Part shown: positions 45,010-54,691 of the stretch, one piece after another | Position numbering within the stretch: the first letter of the stretch is position 1 | Layout: the number at the start of each line of letters is the position of its first letter | Assembly (NCBI RefSeq): GCF_036245865.1 | Contig: NZ_BTTW01000003.1 | Location: 124,001 to 188,000, forward strand | Origin: Corallococcus caeni | GTDB lineage: Bacteria; Myxococcota; Myxococcia; Myxococcales; Myxococcaceae | Reading direction: 5' to 3' | DNA length: 64,000 bases | Notes under the pieces: model-generated | What the model saw: the letters and a program-made list of their open reading frames with translations, nothing else | Database searches by the model: none | Told to the model about the DNA's origin: nothing | Position numbers and translations under genes: made by a program

Positions 45010-46299
45010 GTGTCACACCGTCGAACCTGGAACCTCCCTGTCGCCGTCCTCGCCGTCGCGCTGATGCTGCCGGGCCTCGCGCTGGCGCAGGCGGGTGGCA
45101 CGGGCGTGTACCCGGCGCCGCAGCCGCCGCCTCCGCCAGCGCCGGGCATGTACCCGGCGCCGTCCTCGCAGGCCGAGCCGCAAGCCGCTCCGCGAGAGGA
45201 GCCGCGGCCCGTGGCGCCCTCCAACGACGCCTACGGACAGCCGCCGCCCGCGCAGCCGTCGAACACGGACGCGTATCCGCCCACGCAGGCCAGCCCGGAT
45301 GACACGCGGGCGCCCCCGGGCGACGCGCCCCTGGCGCCGCCGGATCCGGACCGCCTGCGCACCGAGCCGCAGGCCCCGCTGACGGAGGGCCCGCAGGGCG
45401 TGCGCCAGCAGTCCACGCGGGACGAGACCGCCACCGCGGCCTCGCGCCTGCGCCCGCCGCCGGAGGACAACGGCGTGTTCCTGGACGGCCAGCGCCGCCG
45501 GGGGCCGTTCCTGTCCGGTCCCGGCAGCATGCGCTTCGTGCTGCACCACACGGCCCTGGGCGCGCTGGGCGGCTTCTTCACGCAGGCGTTCTCCAAGGAC
45601 TACAACTTCGACCGCAGCTCGCGCGAGGCGATGCTCGCGGGCACGCTCATTGGCGCGGGCCTGGGCTTCGGCGCCTCCGCGTGGTGGCAGTTCAACAACT
45701 GGGTGGACACGCCCATGGCGAACTTCACCATCCTCAACTCGGGGATCGGCGGCATGTTCCTCGCGGGCTTCATGGACCTCCTCACGCAGGACGCGGGCGT
45801 GCTCACCTGGTCCGCGTTCCTGGGCGCGGAGCTGGGCGCGTGGCTGACGGCGGGCATCGGCGGCGGGCAACTGCCGCTGTCGGACGGCCTGCTGGTGGCC
45901 TCCGGCGCGGGCTGGGCGGCGGCGTACAGCGCGCTGTTCCTCGCCATCGTGCACTTCTCCGGCACGGCCATCTCCGGCAAGACGTGGAAGGACCTGCTGC
46001 TCATCTCCCCGGGCGTGGGCGCGGGCGTGCTGGCCCTGGCGACCATGCGCTACAACCCGACGGCGTCGCAGATCCTCCGCGCGGACCTCTTCGGTGGAGG
46101 CGTGGGCGCGGCGGTGCTGCTCATCTCCGGCCTGGTGCTGGGCGGCTTCAACCAGTCCACCCCGTACGTGCTGTCCTTCCTGGGCTCCGCGGGCGCCATC
46201 ACCACCGTGAGCCTGCTGTGGGAGGAGAGCGTGGACCGGTCCGCCGTGCGCAGCTCGCACGGCGCCAAGGACCGGCCCTACAAGAACGTCTGGTGGTAG
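45010..46299 (+). CDS. Exported proline-rich membrane protein
   Basis: A 429-residue protein from GTG 45010 with AGGAG just upstream. Signal peptide (VAVLAVALMLPGLALAQA, cleavage near 27), then a Pro/Ala-rich disordered region (30-145, VYPAPQPPPPPAPGMYPAP), then about seven to eight hydrophobic segments (175-400; LGAGLGFGASAWWQFNNWVDTP, LISGLVLGGFNQSTPY). I do not recognise the family. A cleaved signal before a polytopic domain suggests an unusual topology, or an outer-membrane protein misread as helical. Confidence 0.72.
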   Translation: MSHRRTWNLPVAVLAVALMLPGLALAQAGGTGVYPAPQPPPPPAPGMYPAPSSQAEPQAAPREEPRPVAPSNDAYGQPPPAQPSNTDAYPPTQASPDDTRAPPGDAPLAPPDPDRLRTEPQAPLTEGPQGVRQQSTRDETATAASRLRPPPEDNGVFLDGQRRRGPFLSGPGSMRFVLHHTALGALGGFFTQAFSKDYNFDRSSREAMLAGTLIGAGLGFGASAWWQFNNWVDTPMANFTILNSGIGGMFLAGFMDLLTQDAGVLTWSAFLGAELGAWLTAGIGGGQLPLSDGLLVASGAGWAAAYSALFLAIVHFSGTAISGKTWKDLLLISPGVGAGVLALATMRYNPTASQILRADLFGGGVGAAVLLISGLVLGGFNQSTPYVLSFLGSAGAITTVSLLWEESVDRSAVRSSHGAKDRPYKNVWW

Positions 46300-46366
46300 A
46301 CGGCCTGGAGGACGGGCGGGCAGGCGTCATGGCACGCGGGGGAGGGCGGCATCACCTTTCCCCGGT

Positions 46367-47512
46367 ATGGCGCGCGTCCTCCCGTTCTCGGCCCTCCTGA
46401 CCTCGCTGGGCTCCTCGCTGGAGCCCGGGGATGGTCCTCCTCGCGGAAACGCGGCCCCGCTGCCCATGCACGTGCGGCCCCTGCTGGAGGCCGCCAACCC
46501 GAGCGCGGAGCTGCGCCGGATGCGGGACTCGGGCGGGCTGTTGAAGGACGCGCGTCCCGCCCTCTACGTCGTGGAGCTGCACGGCCCCGCGGGCCGGTTC
46601 TCCGGCCCGCCGGTGCGCTACCTCCTGTGCGCGCTGACGCCGGACGCGGTGCCGTCCCTGGAGCAGGACCCGTACCGGCCCCGCGCGTGGGAGGTGGAGC
46701 CCGCCGTCACCCTGGTGGCGGATGACCACGGCGCGCTCCGGGCCCTGCTGGCGGAGGCCGCCGAGCGCGGCATCTCCGTCTGGAAGGGGAACTACGACGG
46801 CAACCCGGTGTCGCTCTTGCGCATCGAACCGTCCCCGGTGTCCAAGCGCCTGCAGGCGGTGCTGGACGAGGCCCCCATGCGGCCCCTGGCGGCCCTGAGC
46901 GAGCAGGGCCGGTCGCTGGCGGCGGTGGTGCCCCTGTCCGAGCCGGGCCTGGAGCTGTGCCCCATCCACCGTGCCCTCAAGGGCGTGGAGACCTTCCAGG
47001 AGGAGACGTTCCTCACGCTGGTGGCCGCCTACGCGCGCGTGACGGAGCTGGACGCGCCCCTCACCACGCCGCAGGGGCTGGCGGCGGCGCGCGAGCGGCT
47101 GGCCACGCTGGTGCCCGGCCAGCACGCGGTGCTGCTGGTGCTGCCCGGAGGCCGGGGCCGCATCCTGCGCTTCCGGCAGGGCCTGGACCTGGCGCACCTG
47201 AAGGGCGCCCCGCGAAACCCCACGCTGCGCAGCCTGGACCTGGCGCTGCTCAACACGCTGGTGCTGCGCACGGTGCTGGGCATCCAGGAGCCGGAGGCGT
47301 CCGGACATCCCCAGGTCTTCCCGGTGCACGGGCTGGACGCGCTGGTGGCGGGCGTGGAGGCCGGCACGTTCCAGGCGGGCTTCGCGCTCAACCCGCCGCC
47401 GGTGTGGGAGGTGCGGGCGGTGATGGAGGCCCAGGCCACGCTGCCGCCGCGCACCCTGCGCGTGGAGCCGCGCGTGCCCGCGGGCCTGCTCTTCCTGGAT
47501 CCCGAAGTCTGA
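46367..47512 (+). CDS. Divergent DUF1015-family protein
   Basis: 381 residues. The second half keeps the DUF1015 outline: EETFLTLVAAYARV, HAVLLVLPGGRG, the long helix LALLNTLVLRTVLGI, VAGVEAGTFQAGFALNPPPVWEVRAVMEAQATLPP and the end RTLRVEPRVPAGLLFLDPEV, comparable to the family's MPxKST-F-PK-GL ending. The KST triplet is replaced by RTL, so activity may differ. Some DUF1015 members are serine kinases (SerK). It is followed 8 bp later by a methyltransferase gene and is probably co-transcribed with it. Confidence 0.62.
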   Translation: MARVLPFSALLTSLGSSLEPGDGPPRGNAAPLPMHVRPLLEAANPSAELRRMRDSGGLLKDARPALYVVELHGPAGRFSGPPVRYLLCALTPDAVPSLEQDPYRPRAWEVEPAVTLVADDHGALRALLAEAAERGISVWKGNYDGNPVSLLRIEPSPVSKRLQAVLDEAPMRPLAALSEQGRSLAAVVPLSEPGLELCPIHRALKGVETFQEETFLTLVAAYARVTELDAPLTTPQGLAAARERLATLVPGQHAVLLVLPGGRGRILRFRQGLDLAHLKGAPRNPTLRSLDLALLNTLVLRTVLGIQEPEASGHPQVFPVHGLDALVAGVEAGTFQAGFALNPPPVWEVRAVMEAQATLPPRTLRVEPRVPAGLLFLDPEV

Positions 47513-47520
47513 CGGCCCGC

Positions 47521-48315
47521 GTGCGTGCGCTGACCGGCACCGCGCAGGACTGGCCCCACCGGGTGCGGCTGCGGTTGGAGCCGGGACCGGGGGAGACGCT
47601 CGACGCCATCTGCGGCGGCGAGGTGCAGGTGCTCCAGCGGCGGCTGGGCTACCGCTTCACGCTGGACCCCGTGCTGCTGGCGCACTTCGCGGTGTTCGAG
47701 GCGGGCGCTCACCGCGGAAGGCTGCTCGACCTGGGCACCGGGTGCGGCATCATCCCGCTGGTGCTGGCCCGCCGGCTGGGGCGCACGGACATCACCGCGC
47801 TGGAGCTGCAGCCCGGCCTGTTCTCCCTGGCCGAGCGCAACGTGTACCTGAACCGCTGCGAGGGCGAGGTGACGCTGGTGCAGGGCGACCTGCGGCACGT
47901 GGCGGAGACGTTCCCCGCGCGCGGCTTCGGCCACGTGCTGTGCAACCCGCCCTACCGCGCGCGCACCGCCGGCCAGAGCAACCTGTCCCTGGAGAAGGCG
48001 CTGGCGCGGCATGAGATTGCCTGCGAGCTGCCGGACGTGGTGCGCGCGGCGGCCTACCTGCTGGTGCCCCGGGGCGGGCTGTGCATGGTGTATCCAGCGT
48101 CGCGCTTCAGCGAGCTGGTGTCGGTGCTGCGCACGCAGCAACTGGAGCCGCGCACCGTGCGCATGGTGCACCCGCGAACGGACCGGCCCGCGAAGCTGGT
48201 GCTGCTGCACGCGGTGAAGGGCGGCCGGGCGGACCTCACCGTGCTGCCGCCGCTCGTCGTCCACGCGGACGAGGATCAGGCCTTCACGGACGAGGTGAAC
48301 GCCATGGTGGGCTGA
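47521..48315 (+). CDS. TrmN6-like SAM-dependent methyltransferase
   Basis: 264 residues from GTG 47521. It resembles tRNA1(Val) A37-N6-methyltransferase: an opening strand with Y-R-F-T-L-D-P-V-L-L-A-H, motif I LLDLGTGCGIIPLVLA, acidic residue in ITALELQPGLFSLAERN, and the catalytic NPPY (CNPPYRAR) typical of N6-adenine or Gln methyltransferases. The substrate (tRNA A37) is inferred from the family. It sits 8 bp after the DUF1015 gene. Confidence 0.85.
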   Translation: MRALTGTAQDWPHRVRLRLEPGPGETLDAICGGEVQVLQRRLGYRFTLDPVLLAHFAVFEAGAHRGRLLDLGTGCGIIPLVLARRLGRTDITALELQPGLFSLAERNVYLNRCEGEVTLVQGDLRHVAETFPARGFGHVLCNPPYRARTAGQSNLSLEKALARHEIACELPDVVRAAAYLLVPRGGLCMVYPASRFSELVSVLRTQQLEPRTVRMVHPRTDRPAKLVLLHAVKGGRADLTVLPPLVVHADEDQAFTDEVNAMVG

Positions 48316-48420
48316 CGCACTCCGCGCGCTTTCGCTTCACCCGGAGTGGGGCGGGGCAGGGTAGGCTCTCCGGCCCGAGGGGCCGGGACCGGCGGCCCCG
48401 TCTTGCGAAGGCAGGGTGTG

Positions 48421-49389
48421 ATGCGCGTGGACTTCCGCCGTGCCGAGCGGTGGCGACTCCGGGCCCTGGGCTGCTGGGTGGTGGCGGCGTTGCTGTTGGG
48501 CTCCAGCGCGCAGGCGCAGACGCAGGCGGACCGGCTCTACCTGGGCATCGGCGTCTCCGGCGGAGGCTCGCTGGAGGCCGGGGACGTCCACGTCAAGGAG
48601 CGGCGGAGCCTGGAGCTGCGCGTGCCGCTGCCGCCGCTCGTGCTGGGGCGCACGTACCTGTTGCCCTCGGTGGGATACGAGACGCGGTGGGTGGGCGCGG
48701 ACGTGCCCGTGGCGGGGGAGGACGCGGTGGAGCGGCGCTTCCACCGCATCCAGCTGGGGCTGACGCTGGTCCGTCCCGTGGTGCCGCGCTGGATGCTGGT
48801 CGCTGGCGTGACGGGCAGCACCCGCACGGACTTCCGGTCCTCCTTCGACCTGGCGCTGGACACGTCGTGGGTGGCGTTCGCGCTGGCCAGCCACCAGCTG
48901 GGGGACACGCCCGGCTTCGCGGTGACGTTCGGCGTGGTCGCGCTGTGGCCCTTCGACAGGCTGCCGGTGATCCCCATCCTGAACCTCACCTACAACCGGG
49001 GACCGTACGTCGTGGAGGTGGGCCTGCCCCGGCTCACGCTGCTGCGCAAGCTGGGCGACACCGTGGAGGTGGGGCTGGTGGGGGCGCTCGACATGCAGGT
49101 GCTCCGCACCCGCTTCGAACCGGAGCTGCGGGCCGTGGGCGCCAGCTACCTGCGCGAGACGCAGGTTCGCGTGGGGCCCACGGTGAACGTCCACCTGGGC
49201 CGCGACCTGTGGCTGAGCTCCTCCGTGGGCCTGTCGTTGATCAACGACTACGCGCTGCTGGATCGCCAGCGCGACAGCCTGGACATCCCGGGGCTGGACA
49301 TGGGGCCGGCGCCGTATGGTCGCGTGGTGCTCGGCTGGCGTCCCGGGCGCCCGCGGGCGAAGGCGCAAGGCTCGCGCCCCGCGCCCTGA
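48421..49389 (+). CDS. Putative outer-membrane or exported beta-rich protein
   Basis: 322 residues from ATG 48421 with a signal peptide (WRLRALGCWVVAALLLGSSAQAQ, cleavage near 36). The mature part is rich in alternating beta strands and aromatic ends (RLYLGIGVSGGGS, YLLPSVGYETRWV, IPILNLTYNRGPYVVEVGLP, VNVHLGRDLWLSSSVGLSL), as in small outer-membrane beta-barrels. No family assigned. It converges on the next gene with a 13-bp gap. Confidence 0.72.
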   Translation: MRVDFRRAERWRLRALGCWVVAALLLGSSAQAQTQADRLYLGIGVSGGGSLEAGDVHVKERRSLELRVPLPPLVLGRTYLLPSVGYETRWVGADVPVAGEDAVERRFHRIQLGLTLVRPVVPRWMLVAGVTGSTRTDFRSSFDLALDTSWVAFALASHQLGDTPGFAVTFGVVALWPFDRLPVIPILNLTYNRGPYVVEVGLPRLTLLRKLGDTVEVGLVGALDMQVLRTRFEPELRAVGASYLRETQVRVGPTVNVHLGRDLWLSSSVGLSLINDYALLDRQRDSLDIPGLDMGPAPYGRVVLGWRPGRPRAKAQGSRPAP

Positions 49390-49402
49390 CGCTCGCGGAC
49401 CG

Positions 49403-52400
49403 CTACGGCTCTACCGGGGCATCCGCGGCCCGCGGCTCCCCGTGGTCCGGTCTCCCGTTCGCGGGCGCCTCTTCCGCCTCGATGCCCTCCAGGAAGGGCG
49501 TGGGGGCCTGGGACAGGTAGCGCTCCAGCTCCTCTCGCGCCACTTGCGCGCGCGGGTCACCCCGCTGGGCGTAGCACTCGGCGCGGGCCAGCAGCATGGC
49601 GCGGTTCCAGGGGACGTGCGGCTCCAGGGGCGCGAGCCCCTCCACGCACATCGCGGCGCCTCCGGCCGCGACCGCGAGCCTGGCGCGGATCAGCTTCCGC
49701 TGCTGGCTGCCAAGGCTGGCCGCGAAGGGCCGTTCGAGCAGCGCGTAGAGCCTCCGGGCCAGCTCGGGCGAGCGCTGCCCCACCCGGAACGCCGCCTCCA
49801 GGGCCGCGTCCGTCAGGGCGCGGTCCGGCCACGGGTCCTCGCGCAGGGCCGTGAACGCGCGCTCCAGCAGCGCGGCCGCCTGGGCATCCTGCCGCTGGGA
49901 CTCCAGCCACAGGGCCTCCAGCAGGTCCGCTTCGACGGGGAGGCGCTCCCGCAGGGCACCCACCGCCGCGAGCGCGTCGGGGTGCAGGGTGAACACCCGG
50001 GCGCGCGCAAGCACGTACTGTTCGCGCGGGCCCCGGGGCTCCCGCTTCAGGCGCTGCCACAGGGGCACCACCGCGGCGTTCCGGCCCGCCAGCGCGGCGT
50101 CGACGAAGTCCTTGTAGGCGCGGGCCTGTTCGGACAGCGGACCGGGCACGGCGTAGCCCAGCCACAGCCGCAGCTCCTCCACGCGGCTCCAGTCCGGCGC
50201 TCCCCCCGCGAACGCCAGCCGGTCCAGCCCGAGCCGCCGCGCCGCGCGGCGCAGGTCCGTGGTGGAGAAGAAGTTGGACCGGCCCAGGCTGCGCGCGAAG
50301 GCGAACTCCATGGAGGACAGGTCATCCGTGTTGATCATCTCCGCGCCTTGCGCGGCCGCCACCTTCGCCAGCCCCGCGTTGCCGATGAAGTGCGCGAGCA
50401 CGCCCTCCAGCTCGTCCGTGCGCCACACCGACTTCAGCGCGGCGCGGTAGGGCTCCTGGGTGATGCGGGCGCGCAGTTGCTCCAGGTCGTGTGACAGCGG
50501 CCGCGTGGAGGCGACGAGCAGCAGGTCCCCACTCAGCGTCTGCCAGGTGTCCACCGACGCGAACTCCGAGGACAGCGTGGCGTAGGCGCTCTGGACGGTG
50601 AGGGCGTCCACCTCGTAGGCCTGGAGCCACTGCAGGAACAGGCCCCCGTCGGACAGCCGCTCCTTCGCCGCCTGGTAGAACTCGCGCGTGAAGAGGCTGG
50701 AGATGCCGGCGCGGTACGGGTTGGAGGGCTCGGAGAAGATGATGTCGTAGCGCTGGCGCGTGGTGAGCAGCACCTCGCGCGCGTCACCGAAGGAGGTGTG
50801 CACCTTCGGGTTGTCCAGCACGTCCGCGTTCACCGCGTGGCAGCGGCGCGCCACCTCCAGGATGGCGGGCTCGATCTCCACCACGTCCACCCGCTCCATG
50901 CCCGGCACCCGGCCCAGCCAGCCCGCGGTGCTGCCCGTGCCCAGGCCAATGACGAGCGACGCGCGCGGCGCGGGGTGCAGCATCGCGCCGACGAGCCCCG
51001 CCATGACCTGGGTGGGCGCGTCGCCAATGGCGTTGCCGTCCACCTTGCCGTTGACGATGAAGCTGAGGCCGTCGTCATCCGCGAGCGCGACGCTGCTCTC
51101 CACGCCCTCGTGCTCCCAGGTGATGCCGGCGCGCATGGCGGACAGGAACCGGTCGATCTCCTGGCTGTCGGGCTCCCGCAACCCGGAGCGGCCCGCGCCC
51201 ACGCCCGAGTGGCGCCACGCGGCGGTGGGGCCCTGCGCGGTGAGCAGCAGCACGGCGAGCCCGGTGGCCAGCGCCGGCGCCACCAGCGCGACCCGCTGGC
51301 GCTCCCGCAGGAAGGAGAGGACCGCGGCGCCCAGGCCCAGCGCGGCGAGGAGGCCCGCCACGGCCTGCCATGTCACCGGCGCGGTGAGCAGCGGAATCAC
51401 CCCGAAGCCGCCCGCGAGCGACCCCACGATGGAGCCCCCCGTGTTCCACGCGTACACCTGCCCCACCTGCCGGCCCGCGTCCTGGCGGCCCCGCCCGATG
51501 AGCGCGAGCAGCAGCGGGAACTGCACGCCGGACACGAACGCGGCGGGCAGCACCACGAGGGAGGTGATGAACGTCCAGCCCAGCGCCATGCCGCCCAGGC
51601 CCAGGCCGCCCAGGGGACGCAGCAGCGCGGCGAGGATGGCCAGCCGGTCGCCCAGCGCGAAGGGCACCGCCATCAGCACGGCCTCCGCGGCGCAGGTGAG
51701 CGCGAAGCCCTGGAGCGTGGCGGGCCGGTGGCGGAAGAAGACGCTGTAGGCGGTGCCGCCCACCCCGATGCCCAGGAGCGCCAGCGCGAGGATGAGCCCG
51801 AACGTGAACGTGGTGCCGCCCAGGATGGGGCCCAGCATCCGGTACCAGACCAGCTCCATCAGCAGGAACGCGAAGCCCACCACCGCGGCGGCCACGAGCA
51901 CGAAGCCCCGGGGCGGCAGCGCGCCCGCGTCGGCCCCGGGGGCCGGCGTCGGGGGCGGCTCGGCGGCGGGCGTGGCCGGGGCGTCGGACTCCATGGAGCG
52001 GCTCACGGAGCGCGCGGTGATGGCCACCAGCGCGTTGAGCAGGCACGCGGCCCAGAGCGTGGAGCGGTTGCCCAGCACCTCCAGCAGCAGGAACGTGGAG
52101 GCCACCGCGCCCGTCACGGCGCCCAGGGTGTTGACGCCGTAGAGCAGGGCGAGGTCGCGGCGCCGCGGGTCGTCGTCGGAGAGCACCGCGCGCGCGGCGG
52201 CCGGGAGCGTGCCGCCCATGAGCACCGTGGGCACCGCGAGCACCAGCAGCGACAGCACCAGCCGCACGACGGTGCCCAGGCCCAGGCCCATCACCGGCGT
52301 GCCGCCCAGGGCGATGTAGACGGCGCGCACGGCCTCCACGAGGAAGGGGCTCAGCGCGGCGCTCGCGGCGATGAGCAACTCCAGGTTCGCGTAGAACGCC

Positions 52401-52609
52401 AGCGGCCGCGCCTGCCGGTCCGCCCGCGCGCCCAGCAGCGCGCTGCCCAGCCCCAGCCCCGCCATGAAGATGGCCAGCACCGCGGCCGACGCGGCGGTCG
52501 AGGCCCCGAAGATGAGGCGGAACTCCCGCAGCCACACCGTCTGGTAGACCAGCGCGCAAAGCCCCGAACCGAAAAGGAGGGGTGCCACCCTCCCGACGCG
52601 TGCGTTCAT
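49403..52609 (-). CDS. Fused membrane/spermidine-synthase-like protein
   Basis: A 1068-residue protein. Residues 1-210 and 235-460 hold about twelve or more membrane helices of MFS-like type (LLFGSGLCALVYQTVWLREFRLIFG). Residues 480-770 are a spermidine-synthase-like SAM fold: EGVESSVALADDDG, SLVIGLGTGSTAGWLG, VDVVEIEPAIL and DIIFSEPSNPYRAG. The final 300 residues are helical, possibly TPR-like. The family is widespread, but polyamine synthesis is unproven: the usual gatekeeping residues cannot be judged by eye. The long C-terminal extension is notable. Confidence 0.85.
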   Translation of the reverse strand: MNARVGRVAPLLFGSGLCALVYQTVWLREFRLIFGASTAASAAVLAIFMAGLGLGSALLGARADRQARPLAFYANLELLIAASAALSPFLVEAVRAVYIALGGTPVMGLGLGTVVRLVLSLLVLAVPTVLMGGTLPAAARAVLSDDDPRRRDLALLYGVNTLGAVTGAVASTFLLLEVLGNRSTLWAACLLNALVAITARSVSRSMESDAPATPAAEPPPTPAPGADAGALPPRGFVLVAAAVVGFAFLLMELVWYRMLGPILGGTTFTFGLILALALLGIGVGGTAYSVFFRHRPATLQGFALTCAAEAVLMAVPFALGDRLAILAALLRPLGGLGLGGMALGWTFITSLVVLPAAFVSGVQFPLLLALIGRGRQDAGRQVGQVYAWNTGGSIVGSLAGGFGVIPLLTAPVTWQAVAGLLAALGLGAAVLSFLRERQRVALVAPALATGLAVLLLTAQGPTAAWRHSGVGAGRSGLREPDSQEIDRFLSAMRAGITWEHEGVESSVALADDDGLSFIVNGKVDGNAIGDAPTQVMAGLVGAMLHPAPRASLVIGLGTGSTAGWLGRVPGMERVDVVEIEPAILEVARRCHAVNADVLDNPKVHTSFGDAREVLLTTRQRYDIIFSEPSNPYRAGISSLFTREFYQAAKERLSDGGLFLQWLQAYEVDALTVQSAYATLSSEFASVDTWQTLSGDLLLVASTRPLSHDLEQLRARITQEPYRAALKSVWRTDELEGVLAHFIGNAGLAKVAAAQGAEMINTDDLSSMEFAFARSLGRSNFFSTTDLRRAARRLGLDRLAFAGGAPDWSRVEELRLWLGYAVPGPLSEQARAYKDFVDAALAGRNAAVVPLWQRLKREPRGPREQYVLARARVFTLHPDALAAVGALRERLPVEADLLEALWLESQRQDAQAAALLERAFTALREDPWPDRALTDAALEAAFRVGQRSPELARRLYALLERPFAASLGSQQRKLIRARLAVAAGGAAMCVEGLAPLEPHVPWNRAMLLARAECYAQRGDPRAQVAREELERYLSQAPTPFLEGIEAEEAPANGRPDHGEPRAADAPVEP

Positions 52610-52698
52610 CAGACCCTCGAGGAGGAAGCGCCCATCCAGTCCCTGGCGGGTCGCGTCTCCCTGTCGGGCCGGAGTATCCCGTGGAGGGCGTCCCGGCG

Positions 52699-52715
52699 AA
52701 AACCCCGAAGCGGGG
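52699..52715 (-). terminator. Intrinsic terminator of the ABC/373-residue protein unit
   Basis: On the minus strand CCCCG-CTT-CGGGG is followed directly by TTTTCG, 12 bp past the stop at 52727. This is a compact rho-independent terminator, one of the few here with a T-run. Confidence 0.6.
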
Positions 52716-52726
52716 CCTGCCTGCCT

Positions 52727-53848
52727 TTACGGCGCCGGCTTCGCGTGCTCGGCGGCCTGACGCTCCGTCCGGCACCAGGCCAGCTGCTCCTGGATGGTGG
52801 CCAGGGGCACCGCCAGCTCCAGCTTGAAGGACGTGCCGTCCGGCCGCACCTTCGCGAAGTCCAGCAGCTGCGCCAGGTCGTCCTTGCCGTCCGCCTGCGC
52901 CTTCATGCGCGCCATGGACAGCGCGCCGCCCAGGGACTTGCCCAGGTCCGTCATCTTCTGCGCGTCCAGGCCCGTCACGTTGGCCACCATGGCTACGTCG
53001 CCGCTGGTGTCCAGGTGCAGCTCCACGTTCTGGGCCACGTCCTTCAGCCGCTGCGCCAGCTCCGCCTGATCCGGCCCCAGCATCCGCGCCAGCTGCTCCA
53101 CCGCGAGCACGCCGTACATCTCCCCGTAGGTGCTGTTCTCATCCAGCAGCGGCGGCCCGTCCTCCACGCCGCGCCCCTCCATGCGGTCCAGCACCGTCTT
53201 CACGGAGTCCGGCGACTTGCCGAACACCAGCATCTGGTCGTTCCAGGTGCCCACCGAGGTGTCCATCCGGCCGCGCTGCGTGCCGCCGTCCGGCAGGGCG
53301 AAGGTCGTGTCCCCGGGTTCGTACACGCGCGCGCCCGGGCCGTGATCCGACGCCACGCGCTCGCCCAGGAGCTCCTGGTACTTCGCCTTGCTGAAGTCGC
53401 CGGAGAGGATGACGCCCTCGTCGGTGATGACCAGCCGGTCCAGGTCCTGGAGCGGATCCACGCCGCTCATCGCCTTGAACTGCTCCAGGTTCTTGCCGCC
53501 GTCGCGCAGCAGGCAGTCCATCAGCAGCTCGCCCACGGGCGAGTAGCGAAGCGCGTTCGCCTCGATGACCACCGCCGTGCGGCCCGGGCCCCGGGGCAGC
53601 GCCGCGAGCAGCGGGTCGCGCGGCTTCGCGGGCGCGGCCACTCCCGCGTCCACCACCGCGGGCATCACCCAGGTGCGCCGCTTCTCCGCGCGCGCCAAGT
53701 CCTCCCCCTGCATGCGCCTGGGGAAGGCCACGTCCTTCTCCTCGGTCGGCGGCGTGTCGCCCTGGCCCGTGAACATCAGGACCGCGCCCGCGGCGAACAA
53801 CAGCAGCGCTCCCAACAGCCACACCCTCCTGCGCCCGCGCGATTCCAT
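52727..53848 (-). CDS. Membrane-anchored protein of unknown function, ABC-linked
   Basis: 373 residues with one N-terminal membrane segment (VWLLGALLLFAAGAVLMF). The outer part is soluble with alternating regions (AVVIEANALRYSPVGELLMDCLL, LDRLVITDEGVILSGDFS, GTWNDQMLVFGKSPDSVKTVLDRM) reminiscent of DUF3352-like exported proteins. It starts 3 bp after the permease stop, so it belongs to the ABC operon and may be its periplasmic partner. Confidence 0.72.
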   Translation of the reverse strand: MESRGRRRVWLLGALLLFAAGAVLMFTGQGDTPPTEEKDVAFPRRMQGEDLARAEKRRTWVMPAVVDAGVAAPAKPRDPLLAALPRGPGRTAVVIEANALRYSPVGELLMDCLLRDGGKNLEQFKAMSGVDPLQDLDRLVITDEGVILSGDFSKAKYQELLGERVASDHGPGARVYEPGDTTFALPDGGTQRGRMDTSVGTWNDQMLVFGKSPDSVKTVLDRMEGRGVEDGPPLLDENSTYGEMYGVLAVEQLARMLGPDQAELAQRLKDVAQNVELHLDTSGDVAMVANVTGLDAQKMTDLGKSLGGALSMARMKAQADGKDDLAQLLDFAKVRPDGTSFKLELAVPLATIQEQLAWCRTERQAAEHAKPAP

Positions 53849-53851
53849 GAC

Positions 53852-54691
53852 TCAGCAGTCCTTTCCCTCGAAGTGCCAGAAGCCCACGGAGAGCGCTCCC
53901 AGCCCGAACACCAGCACGCCGCCCAGCAGCATCCCCAGCGAGCCCTTCTCCAGCGGCGTGGAGCTGGCCAGGTCCGCCGCGCGCGACGCCAGCGCGGACA
54001 GCCGGGGCAGCACCAGCGTCACCGCGTCGAACGCCGTGCGGCCGAAGCCCGCCTCCAGGTAGCGCGACACGTCCGCGCGGAAGCCCGCGAGGATGCCGCC
54101 CACCAGCAGCACGAAGCCCGCCGCGGAGCACAGCGCCGCGCTCCTCACCAGCGTCGCCGTGGTGAGCATCACCGCGTACACCGCCGCGAACCCCACGCAC
54201 GCCAGCCCCCCGGCGATGATGGGCCCCAACGTCCAGTACCCGGCCTTCACCCCGAAGATGAGCGTCAGCCCGCCCGCGGCGTACACCGTGCCGCCCAGGG
54301 CCAGCGTCATCACGCCCAGGAACGTGCCGGCCAGCAGGTGCCAGCGCTGGAGGGGCAGGGCGAGCAGGTGCTCGATGCGGCCGGGAGACAAGAGCCCCGG
54401 CGCGAAGTCCGAGCACGCCACGATGCCGAAGAGGATGCCGCCGTAGAACACGAGGTACGCCGCCGCGCGGTAGACGGGCCGCAGCGCCACGTCCACGGAC
54501 ATGATGTTGGAGCGCATCACCTCGCCGAACAGGCGCGTCGCCGCGAGCGCCCCGTCCACCACCTCCAGCTTGAGGCTGAGCGCCACGGTGGCCAGCACCA
54601 GCGTGAGCCCCACCAAGAAGGCCAGGATGAACTTGCGCGACGCCGCTTCCCGCAGCACGTACCCCGCGATGACGAAGACCGGGCTCCTCAT
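53852..54691 (-). CDS. ABC transporter permease (ABC-2 type)
   Basis: 279 residues with about six membrane helices (FILAFLVGLTLVLATVALSL, AAAYLVFYGGILFGIVACSDF, LLAGTFLGVMTLALGGTVYAAGGL, AALCSAAGFVLLVGGILAGF). It lies directly downstream of, and overlaps by 4 bp, the ATPase gene. ABC-2 type permeases of this size act as half-transporters for drugs, lipids or polysaccharides; the substrate is unknown. Confidence 0.86.
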   Translation of the reverse strand: MRSPVFVIAGYVLREAASRKFILAFLVGLTLVLATVALSLKLEVVDGALAATRLFGEVMRSNIMSVDVALRPVYRAAAYLVFYGGILFGIVACSDFAPGLLSPGRIEHLLALPLQRWHLLAGTFLGVMTLALGGTVYAAGGLTLIFGVKAGYWTLGPIIAGGLACVGFAAVYAVMLTTATLVRSAALCSAAGFVLLVGGILAGFRADVSRYLEAGFGRTAFDAVTLVLPRLSALASRAADLASSTPLEKGSLGMLLGGVLVFGLGALSVGFWHFEGKDC

